7,462 bases of DNA from CAZPEV01 sp964585635 (GTDB lineage Bacteria; Zixibacteria; MSB-5A5; GN15; JAAZOE01), in assembly GCA_964585635.1 (NCBI GenBank), contig CAZPEV010000162.1, positions 1 through 7,462 of the forward strand, read 5' to 3'. Of this stretch, positions 1-5,281 are shown one piece after another. Every line of letters starts with the position of its first letter. Within the stretch, counting starts at the first letter, position 1. A program made the position numbers and the translations under genes. Under the pieces are notes generated by a model. It worked only from the letters and a program-made list of their open reading frames with translations, was not told the DNA's origin and searched no databases.

Positions 1-945
1 GTCGCGTTCACTCAATCGGGGTAGGAATTCCGCCAGGCGGCGGTCGAATGCCTCCAGCCCTCGGGCGAAGGAAATATAATCGTTGCGGTGCCCCCAGAGC
101 ATGTCAAAGTCGACCAGGTTGACCATCACCAGGCCTTTCTCCATATGGTCGACGATGGCAATCAGGTTGTCCATGGTATCCATATTGCCGGAAGCCGGTA
201 CGGTCCGGGTAATTCCCCGTCCGGCCATGATGTCATAAATCTTCCCAATTGCCACGACTTCATGGCCGGCCTCGATCAACCCTTCCGACACGAACGGCGC
301 CGGAGGGGAAATCGAAAAGTCCTTGCGGCGGGCCGTACGGGTGAAGGCCCCTATTTCTCCCTCGAACGGTCTCGCGATGACCCGCCCGACGCCATGCTTG
401 CCCTGCAGCAATCCTCGGGCGATTCGACAGATGCGATAAAGCTCTTCCGGCGGGACCAGGGCCTCATGGGCGGCGATTTGAAAGACCGAGTCAGCCGAGG
501 TATAGACGATCACGCGGCCACTACGCAAATGCTCCTCCCCAAGGCGGGCGATGATTTCGGTTCCGGAAGCCGGTTCATTTCCGATTACCCCATAACCCGT
601 CTGCCGAGTGAATTCATCAATGATTTCCTGCGGAAAGCCCTTGGGGTAAAGCGGAAAAGGTTGGCGAAGCACTACCCCGAAATGCTCCCAATGCCCGCTT
701 GTGGAATCTTTGCCGGCCGAGGCTTCGGCCATCTTACCAAAGGCCGCCCGTGTCAGGCAGGCATTATCGACGCCGGCGATCGAGACGATTTTACCCAGGC
801 CGAGTCGTTCCAGGTGCGGTAGATTCAGACCGCCGACGGCTGCCGCGACATGGGGCAATGTGGCCGATCCAGAATCGCCGTAGGAGGCTGCGTCGGGAAG
901 CTCGCCGACGCCGCAAGCGTCGAGGACGATAAAGAAGACACGCAT
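1..945 (-). CDS. deoB: Phosphopentomutase DeoB (3' end of the gene lies off the left edge)
   Basis: Interconverts (deoxy)ribose 1-phosphate and (deoxy)ribose 5-phosphate in the cytoplasm, linking nucleoside phosphorolysis to the pentose phosphate pathway. The 315 visible residues align end to end, from memory, with Bacillus-type DeoB of the alkaline phosphatase superfamily. Visible landmarks are the first metal-ligand Asp in FFIVLDACGVGELPDA (D9), the nucleophile segment GKDSTSGHWE (79-87), ASGTE (126-130), YTSADSVFQIAAHE (148-161), GRVIARPFEGE (187-197) and VDFDMLWGHRND (278-289; D281 and H286 match second-metal ligands). Family length is about 390, so roughly 75 residues are missing, including the ADHG metal motif. 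The residue phosphorylated in the Bacillus enzyme (Thr85) is Ser81 here, a conservative change. An in-frame ATG at 957 would add MQSF; neither start has a clear Shine-Dalgarno. It is the last visible gene of the minus-strand cluster, 53 nt after the lipoprotein gene. Identification is secure. Confidence 0.96.
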   Translation of the reverse strand, partial: MRVFFIVLDACGVGELPDAASYGDSGSATLPHVAAAVGGLNLPHLERLGLGKIVSIAGVDNACLTRAAFGKMAEASAGKDSTSGHWEHFGVVLRQPFPLYPKGFPQEIIDEFTRQTGYGVIGNEPASGTEIIARLGEEHLRSGRVIVYTSADSVFQIAAHEALVPPEELYRICRIARGLLQGKHGVGRVIARPFEGEIGAFTRTARRKDFSISPPAPFVSEGLIEAGHEVVAIGKIYDIMAGRGITRTVPASGNMDTMDNLIAIVDHMEKGLVMVNLVDFDMLWGHRNDYISFARGLEAFDRRLAEFLPRLSERD

Positions 946-998
946 AAATGATTGCATACGGGTCAAGCTACGTCTTGCCGCCGTGCCTGTAAAGCGAA

Positions 999-1865
999 TT
1001 ATAGGGCGCCGGTTCGGTCCAGCGAATAACTGATGATTTCTTCAAACTGGGCCTTTCGATGCACGCTTTTCCCAGCGGAAATAAAACTGCGGTCAATCAT
1101 AAGCCGGCGTCGCTCCTCGGCGTTAACCGAGATGCCGGCAACATAGGCAAAATAAATGAGACCATTCATCTCGATCCGGTCAATCCCCTCAAGAGCGGTC
1201 GTATCGCTGGAATCGCGGGTGATCGGCAGAATAAGGTTCCCTTTGTACTCGATGATGGCGCAGTCGTACCCCATCTTGACCGCCGTCCCCTTGACCCGAT
1301 AAGAAGTGCTGGTCGATGTCTGCGACCCATCCGGCAGTTTGACGGCGGCCGATTGCGTCCAGGTATCGCCGATGGTTACTGCCTTCTCGGGAAAGACCGG
1401 GACCGCTTGGTCATAGAAGTTCTTCGTATAATTATCCTCGGATGGGGATGGTTCTCCCAGGATGGTGAAAGCCACGATCCGGCCGGTCGGAGCAACTTCC
1501 TGGCGGATCGAAACCTCCCTGGTGCTCCGTTTCACCTGCCCCGAATCACCCACAGGCGCGTCCCAGTAGTAACGGGTTTCCTCGAGTACGATCGTATTGC
1601 CATTGGCAAGGATCTTCTGGGTGGTATAGACGACATCCGCCTCGACTTTGGAATCGACCTTTTGGGCCGGGCCGCCGTTATCCTGCTTTTCGCCGGAACG
1701 ATGCGAGGTCAGCGAATACGCCAGAACCTTGCCGATCGGTTCATATTTGGCTCGGAGGAAGAACGAACTTGGCTTTTGGGCACAGCTGGCGAGGCCGAAG
1801 GCCATCATGGCGGCGACCAGAATGACAGATAAGACTCGCAGTGTGAGGGAACTGCTCGTAAACAT
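999..1865 (-). CDS. Exported lipoprotein of unknown function, resembling DUF6263-type proteins
   Basis: A 288-residue protein with a typical lipoprotein signal: R10, a hydrophobic stretch (11-24) and the lipobox L25-A-S-C28. It should be lipidated at C28 and held in the outer or inner membrane facing the periplasm. I chose the ATG at 1865 over the in-frame ATG at 1880 because AAGGAG (1876-1871) sits 5 nt upstream of it and the signal peptide then starts normally. The mature part is rich in beta-type, Thr/Ser-containing stretches. It includes a segment FPEKAVTIGDTWTQ, and together with the later YRVKGTAVKMGYDCAIIEYKG this recalls DUF6263-like lipoproteins, where a 'GDTW' segment precedes beta strands. 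That family link is from memory and tentative. No catalytic motif is recognisable. It follows the anti-sigma gene by 58 nt, so it may be part of the signalling unit, for example as a sensor partner or a regulon target; this is inference. Confidence 0.82.
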   Translation of the reverse strand: MFTSSSLTLRVLSVILVAAMMAFGLASCAQKPSSFFLRAKYEPIGKVLAYSLTSHRSGEKQDNGGPAQKVDSKVEADVVYTTQKILANGNTIVLEETRYYWDAPVGDSGQVKRSTREVSIRQEVAPTGRIVAFTILGEPSPSEDNYTKNFYDQAVPVFPEKAVTIGDTWTQSAAVKLPDGSQTSTSTSYRVKGTAVKMGYDCAIIEYKGNLILPITRDSSDTTALEGIDRIEMNGLIYFAYVAGISVNAEERRRLMIDRSFISAGKSVHRKAQFEEIISYSLDRTGAL

Positions 1866-1870
1866 GTGCG

Positions 1871-1876
1871 CTCCTT
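1871..1876 (-). promoter_or_regulatory. Ribosome binding site deciding the lipoprotein start
   Basis: AAGGAG on the minus strand ends 5 nt before the ATG at 1865. It lies inside the longer reading frame that would begin at 1880, so it supports the shorter start. Confidence 0.75.
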
Positions 1877-1923
1877 GCATTCCTGTTTCTCGGCTGCCCG
1901 CATCGGGTGGATGGCCGGGCGAG

Positions 1924-2454
1924 CTATTTCTCAGGCTTGGGAATCGAATCGGCTGGAGGGGTCGTCAGCGATGGAGATCCGATTCCATTAATACCCGTCT
2001 GGGGATCATTCGGGGCGACCAACGACGATGCCGGCTCGGTTTGGGCATATCGGCTTCCCGCCTTTCCCGGTATCCATTTCCTCGATCCATTTCCCTGCCT
2101 GACATCGGAAAGGTAAAAGGCCCCGAACAATAGCGTGATCACGGCCGCCAGACGAATTAATGCTCTAAGGACAGGCCGGGTCTCCCGGAAATAGGCGGGC
2201 GGCCTGGGGAAGCTGGCGGCATCGGTCGCAGCCAGACGGCCGTTGATCATTTCGGCCTGGTTGTCAAAAAAGGCTTGTCCCGGATCAGGAACCTCGATTT
2301 GCTTCAGGAGGGTGGTGATCCGCCGCAGGCGTTCCAAGTCGGTGCGACAATCGGGGCAGGCGGCGATATGGCGGTCTACCTCGGCCGCGCATTCGGGTGA
2401 AAGCCCTCGATCAAGATAATCCCCGTGCAAGGGGGTGGTGTGGCGGTATATCAT
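1924..2454 (-). CDS. Membrane-anchored zinc-finger anti-sigma factor
   Basis: A 176-residue protein with three parts. Residues 1-55 form a cytoplasmic anti-sigma domain with the zinc-binding signature H29-x3-C33-x2-C36 (HIAACPDC), preceded by H10 and the usual 'LS..C..EVDRH' helix. Residues 96-116 (ALIRLAAVITLLFGAFYLS) form one transmembrane helix. Residues 117-176 are a Ser/Pro/Gly-rich, probably periplasmic tail. Known members of this family bind and silence the ECF sigma factor encoded beside them until a signal releases it. It starts 24 nt after the sigma stop codon, with GAGG upstream of the ATG, so the pair is almost certainly co-transcribed and perhaps translationally coupled. An extra cysteine, C22, lies near the zinc motif. 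The periplasmic tail is short and has no recognisable sensor fold, so the signal is unknown. Confidence 0.9.
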   Translation of the reverse strand: MIYRHTTPLHGDYLDRGLSPECAAEVDRHIAACPDCRTDLERLRRITTLLKQIEVPDPGQAFFDNQAEMINGRLAATDAASFPRPPAYFRETRPVLRALIRLAAVITLLFGAFYLSDVRQGNGSRKWIPGKAGSRYAQTEPASSLVAPNDPQTGINGIGSPSLTTPPADSIPKPEK

Positions 2455-2478
2455 TTTTGCGTCCTCGGCTTCCGTCGC

Positions 2479-3045
2479 CTACATCAGCGATTTCCCGAGC
2501 TTCTTCTTCAGCTTGGTGCGCGCAATATGAAGGTTTGTCCGGACGGTGGCTTCCGGGCATCCCATGATTCTGGCCACCTCTTCCTTCGACAATCCTTCAA
2601 TGTCGTGAAGAACCAGGGTCATTCTCTGGCGCGGTGGAAGCTCTTCTGCTGCTTTCAGTATCTTGGCCAGTAACTCCTTGTTTTCCAGAGCCTTATCCGG
2701 GCTGGTCACCCGCGAGGACAGATCCATTTGGATCGATCCGGGAAGCTCCGTTTCCTCCGGCATCGCCACCATTCGCCCCTTGCGCTTGCGCAGGATGTCA
2801 ATGGCGTAGTTGGTCGCGATCCGATAGACAAAAGCGTCAAAGTGCATGGGCGACTTGAGCTGGTCAATGCGGCCGAAAACCCTGACGAAAGTCTCCTGGG
2901 TCACATCATCCGCTTCCAAGTGGTCCAGAAGCATCCTAAAGGCCAGGGCATACACCTTCTTTTGAAAGGCTTTGACCAGCGCCGCAAACGCCTGCCGATC
3001 GCCCTTCTGAAAAAGCTGCACGAGGCGAATGATGTCATCCGTCAT
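2479..3045 (-). CDS. ECF-type RNA polymerase sigma factor
   Basis: A 188-residue extracytoplasmic-function sigma factor with only regions 2 and 4. Region 2 covers roughly residues 18-90: DHLEADDVTQETFVRVF (41-57) is the core-binding and region 2.2 part, and FDAFVYRIATNYAIDILRKRK (69-89) is the -10 recognition part. A variable linker follows (91-122). Region 4 spans about 123-183, with LPPRQR (136-141) and the helix-turn-helix around GLSKEEVARIMGCPEATVRTNLHIARTKLKKK (151-182, here named by its ends), which would contact the -35 element. Length is normal for the class. It is the first gene of the minus-strand cluster and directly precedes its anti-sigma partner. No strong Shine-Dalgarno is visible before the ATG at 3045, only a purine-rich GAAAGAGAAAG about 9 nt upstream. 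The ECF subgroup and target promoter cannot be assigned from sequence alone. Confidence 0.97.
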   Translation of the reverse strand: MTDDIIRLVQLFQKGDRQAFAALVKAFQKKVYALAFRMLLDHLEADDVTQETFVRVFGRIDQLKSPMHFDAFVYRIATNYAIDILRKRKGRMVAMPEETELPGSIQMDLSSRVTSPDKALENKELLAKILKAAEELPPRQRMTLVLHDIEGLSKEEVARIMGCPEATVRTNLHIARTKLKKKLGKSLM

Positions 3046-3137
3046 CTGGACAGCTTTCTCTTTCGTCTATCTTCTGACGAACCAACGTCTGAATTGTTTA
3101 GCCCAAACGTGCTCAATCTTGAAAACCGATTGTCGGT

Positions 3138-3166
3138 AGGTTATGTTGACAGAGGCTGTTTGTCAA
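3138..3166 (-). promoter_or_regulatory. Candidate sigma70-type promoter of the sigma/anti-sigma operon
   Basis: Read on the minus strand, a perfect TTGACA (3166-3161) is followed after exactly 17 nt by TAACCT (3143-3138). The -35 is consensus and the -10 matches only 3 of 6. This would give a leader of about 85 nt before the ATG at 3045. A GGAAC further upstream (about 3177-3181 on this strand) could be an ECF-type -35, allowing autoregulation, but no convincing ECF -10 accompanies it. Confidence 0.45.
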
Positions 3167-3167
3167 C
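3145..3167. repeat. Perfect 7-bp inverted repeat, possible operator
   Basis: GTTGACA (3145-3151) and TGTCAAC (3161-3167) are exact reverse complements separated by 9 nt. Centre-to-centre spacing of 16 nt puts the two arms on roughly the same helix face after about 1.5 turns. One arm contains the -35 hexamer of the candidate operon promoter and the other lies in its spacer, the position expected for a dimeric regulator. Because TTGACA is itself a promoter word, part of the symmetry may be chance. Confidence 0.45.
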
Positions 3168-3201
3168 GGATTTCTGTTCCGTGACCGACCGCCGGGTGAC
3201 C

Positions 3202-3422
3202 ATGGCGACTGACTACCGGGTACACCGGGGCGGTACCGTTTCCTGCAGGTCGGCGGCCAAGCCGCGTTGATTGCCACCCTTGACACCTCAATCGTCAATG
3301 TCAGCCTGCCGATCCTTTCCCGTACCTTGGCCATATCGGTCGGCTTCGTCGCCTGGGCGATGCCGGCCTAGGCGCTGACCATAACGGCCACTCTCCTCGG
3401 ATTTCGGGCGCTCGCCGCTCAG
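3202..3422 (+). pseudogene. Decayed N-terminal fragment of a DHA2/EmrB-type MFS efflux transporter
   Basis: In the frame running through 3267-3422 the translation contains ATLDTSIVNVSLPILSRTL, which matches the first transmembrane segment of DHA2 (14-TMS, EmrB/QacA-like) drug/proton antiporters: a 'LD.SIVN.SLP' motif followed by a short helix. It continues FVAWAMPA, then an in-frame TAG at 3369-3371, then ALTITATLLGF. This corresponds to the family's 'W....AY.L......LL.F' segment, with the amber codon where Tyr is usual. The likely original start, MATDYR at 3202, is in a different frame, so there is also a frameshift between about 3219 and 3240. Similarity fades after about 3422 and the frame ends at the TAA at 3510-3512. 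The full protein would be about 450-550 residues, so most of it has been lost. This is a dead remnant, probably of an acquired gene; only the family call rests on memory. Confidence 0.6.
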
Positions 3423-3515
3423 GTGATCTCGCAACTCCGAATGGGGATCCCGGCCAAGGGGACCTGGATTCGCGGAGAGCGAGGGGAGGGGCAGGCAATC
3501 CACCAAACTTAACGC
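3423..3515. other. Intergenic stretch without a recognised gene
   Basis: This lies between the fading transporter remnant and the tRNA promoter. The transporter frame stays open until 3510, but the translation (LRMGIPAKGTWIRGERG...) no longer resembles the family. It may be further scrambled pseudogene sequence. I see no RNA gene or repeat in it. Confidence 0.4.
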
Positions 3516-3543
3516 TTGACAGGATGACAATGGGGTTTATATT
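3516..3543 (+). promoter_or_regulatory. Promoter of the tRNA-Ala gene
   Basis: A consensus TTGACA (3516-3521) is followed after 16 nt by TATATT (3538-3543), which matches TATAAT at 5 of 6 positions. The predicted start, around 3550, is about 10 nt before the mature tRNA 5' end, which fits a short RNase P leader. It is the best promoter in the window, as expected for a stable RNA. Confidence 0.78.
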
Positions 3544-3559
3544 AGCCTGACTATGGCGT

Positions 3560-3635
3560 GGGGCTGTAGTTCAGTTGGGAGAACGCATGACTGGCAGTCA
3601 TGAGGTCAGGGGTTCGACTCCCCTCAGCTCCACCA
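3560..3635 (+). tRNA. tRNA-Ala, anticodon GGC
   Basis: A complete 76-nt cloverleaf can be folded by eye. The acceptor stem is GGGGCTG (3560-3566) with CAGCTCC (3625-3631), the D stem GTTC/GAAC, the anticodon stem CATGA/TCATG around the loop CTGGCAG, and the T stem AGGGG/CCCCT around TTCGACT. All stems are fully paired. The anticodon GGC (3593-3595) reads GCC and GCU alanine codons. The acceptor stem has G3:U70, the main identity element for alanyl-tRNA synthetase, with discriminator A. The 3' CCA (3633-3635) is encoded. It is flanked by its own promoter and terminator, so it is a monocistronic unit. Confidence 0.98.
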
Positions 3636-3658
3636 GATAATAAACAAGCTCTCTCAAA

Positions 3659-3703
3659 GCCCCGGTTCAGCCCTCCCCCTCCCCAGAACCGGGGCATTTT
3701 TTT
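3659..3703 (+). terminator. Intrinsic terminator of the tRNA-Ala unit
   Basis: GCCCCGGTTC (3659-3668) pairs perfectly with GAACCGGGGC (3686-3695), a 10-bp GC-rich stem with a C-rich 17-nt loop. It is followed by A and seven T residues (3697-3703). It begins 23 nt after the tRNA CCA end and should release the transcript cleanly, separating it from the hydrolase gene downstream. Confidence 0.92.
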
Positions 3704-3893
3704 CTCCACGATATGCTTCCGGGACCAGCGGATTTTGCAGCAGATTCAGCCTCATACCTATCAGTTATTCTCCGTGGCCGGATAAATCGCGATAATGATT
3801 GAGCCATTCATAAAGACATAGCGCCAATGCCTTACATCAGTTATATCATCGGTAACAGCACAAGCGTTATCACCCGGTTTGGCAATCGGAGGG

Positions 3894-5180
3894 ATGATGC
3901 GGCAGCCAAAAGCAGGTTTAAGGACGCCCGTGCCGGGGGTCTGCAATCTATCGCTCGTCTTAATCGTCTGCCTCCTGGTTATGGCGATCGCGGCCAAAAC
4001 GGCCGAGAAGCAACCATTTCCCGCGCTTGTCATCCCTGACGGCCTCGGCGTCAATATCCATTTTCAGGGAGATCCTCCGGACCTTGATCTTATCGCCCAA
4101 GCCGGATTCAGAATGATCAGGATGGATATGAGCTGGCGTAAGATCGAGACCGTCCGAGGCCGATACGATTTCGTCTCGACCGGCTATGACAGTCTTACCG
4201 AGGCCTGCTCCCGGCGCAATCTCCGCATTCTGTATATCATTGACTACGGCAATACGCTCTATGAGCCCGATCGTTCGGTCCGCACGGCCGAGGGACGGCT
4301 TGCCTTTGCCTCCTTTGCTGAGGTTGCCGCGGAGCGATATGCCGGACACGGCGTCATGTGGGAAATCTGGAATGAACCGAACGTCAGCCCCTTCTGGGAG
4401 CCCAAGGCCGACGCGTCCGAATACTGCCGTCTGGTCGAGATCGCCGCCCCTTACATCGGGAGGGCGGACAGCACGGCCCTGATTGTGGCCCCGGCCGCCT
4501 CGACCATACCGCTTCTCTGGATCGAACAATGTTTCCAGCATGGTCTCCTGAAATGGATCGACGCCGTTTCGGTTCATCCCTATCGGAAACAGCCTCCGGA
4601 AACGGTGCTTGACGATTATCGAGCGCTGAAAATCCTGGTGAGTCGCTATGCCTCCGGCGACCGGGAAATCCCGATCATCTCCAGCGAATGGGGCTACTCC
4701 CTTATCAATTGGGACAATACTCCCTTGAGCGCCCTGGACCAGGCCCAATATCTTATCCGGTCTTATCTCCTGAATCTCTATCAAGCTGTCCCCGTGACTA
4801 TCTGGTACGACTGGAAAGACGACGGCGTCGACCCCGGCAACCGGGAACACCATTTTGGAACCGTCGAGCATGACCTTACCCCGAAGCCGGCCTATACCGC
4901 CGTCGGCACGCTCGTCCGCTATCTCGGCGGGTACGCCATCGACAAGCGCTTGGAGACCGAGTCCAGGGATGATTATCTGCTGCTGTTGACCAAAGGTCCG
5001 GACACGGCTTTAGTAGTGTGGACGAGCCGCGGCCCGCGCGAAGCCACGCTCCCCTTATCAATAAGTCGGGGGATACTGGTCGGCATGCTGGGTGACACGA
5101 CCGTCGTTTCCGGCCGGGACGGCAGTATAAGATTGCCTTTGTCGTCCGCGCCGCAATACCTGATAATCGGCCGCCGATGA
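3894..5180 (+). CDS. Exported clan GH-A glycoside hydrolase (GH39/PslG-like)
   Basis: Probably hydrolyses a polysaccharide or oligosaccharide in the periplasm or outside the cell. With the ATG at 3894 it has 428 residues: a basic N-region (R3, K6, R10), a hydrophobic segment (about 18-34, NLSLVLIVCLLVMAIAA) acting as signal peptide or membrane anchor, and a (beta/alpha)8 catalytic domain. Visible motifs are GVNIHF (52-57), the acid/base segment WEIWNEPN (156-163, E161), AVSVHPY (224-230) and the nucleophile segment PIISSEWGYS (260-269, E265). The two glutamates lie about 104 apart, as in retaining clan GH-A enzymes. The layout recalls GH39 and the exopolysaccharide hydrolase PslG, but substrate cannot be inferred. 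A small C-terminal beta domain follows (about 355-428). The start is uncertain: GGAGGG abuts the ATG at 3894 with no spacing, while AAGGA lies 5 nt before an in-frame GTG at 3930; TTG at 3879 is also open. No lipobox is seen. Confidence 0.86.
   Translation: MMRQPKAGLRTPVPGVCNLSLVLIVCLLVMAIAAKTAEKQPFPALVIPDGLGVNIHFQGDPPDLDLIAQAGFRMIRMDMSWRKIETVRGRYDFVSTGYDSLTEACSRRNLRILYIIDYGNTLYEPDRSVRTAEGRLAFASFAEVAAERYAGHGVMWEIWNEPNVSPFWEPKADASEYCRLVEIAAPYIGRADSTALIVAPAASTIPLLWIEQCFQHGLLKWIDAVSVHPYRKQPPETVLDDYRALKILVSRYASGDREIPIISSEWGYSLINWDNTPLSALDQAQYLIRSYLLNLYQAVPVTIWYDWKDDGVDPGNREHHFGTVEHDLTPKPAYTAVGTLVRYLGGYAIDKRLETESRDDYLLLLTKGPDTALVVWTSRGPREATLPLSISRGILVGMLGDTTVVSGRDGSIRLPLSSAPQYLIIGRR
3920..3924 (+). 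promoter_or_regulatory. Ribosome binding site for an alternative GTG start of the hydrolase
   Basis: AAGGA ends 5 nt before the in-frame GTG at 3930. That start would still leave a hydrophobic export segment but remove the basic N-region, so it competes with the ATG at 3894, whose GGAGGG lacks spacing. Confidence 0.4.
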
Positions 5181-5219
5181 TGCCGCCGACCCAGGGCGTC
5201 CTTTTCATACAAAATCGCT

Positions 5220-5249
5220 TTGAAAAATTGTCGTCGTGCCTCATATTAT
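5220..5249 (+). promoter_or_regulatory. Candidate promoter of the LRR lipoprotein gene
   Basis: TTGAAA (5220-5225) and TATTAT (5244-5249) each match the sigma70 hexamers at 5 of 6 positions and are separated by 18 nt. The stretch is AT-rich compared with its surroundings and lies in the 101-nt gap after the hydrolase stop codon. No terminator was seen in that gap, so read-through from the hydrolase gene is also possible. Confidence 0.55.
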
Positions 5250-5271
5250 TATGACGAATGCCTTAAATCGT

Positions 5272-5278
5272 GGAGAGG
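5272..5278 (+). promoter_or_regulatory. Ribosome binding site of the LRR lipoprotein gene
   Basis: GGAGAGG lies a few nt before the ATG at 5282. It overlaps the in-frame GTG at 5270, so ATG 5282 is the better start. Confidence 0.75.
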
Positions 5279-5281
5279 AAT

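Noticed and set aside
88..822. A 244-codon plus-strand frame opposite deoB
   Set aside because: DeoB motifs are continuous on the other strand through this whole interval.
1059..1832. A plus-strand frame opposite the lipoprotein gene
   Set aside because: It is fully antisense to a gene with a lipobox and a good ribosome site. It has no ribosome site or recognisable motif of its own.
2728..3270. A plus-strand frame running from inside the sigma gene into the intergenic region
   Set aside because: Most of it is antisense to sigma region 2. Only its last 23 codons (from 3202) coincide with the probable former start of the transporter pseudogene.
3560..3635. tRNA-Ala as the attachment site of an integrated element
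   Set aside because: I found no second copy of the tRNA 3' end in the window and no integrase, so the nearby pseudogene alone does not support integration here.
3704..3893. A promoter for the hydrolase gene between the terminator and its start
   Set aside because: Several AT-rich hexamers occur, such as TATATC at 3842-3847, but none has an acceptable -35 at proper spacing, so I do not call one.
3960..4871. A 303-codon minus-strand frame opposite the hydrolase
   Set aside because: It lies wholly inside a gene with conserved catalytic motifs, and its translation resembles no family I know. Long antisense frames are expected at this base composition.
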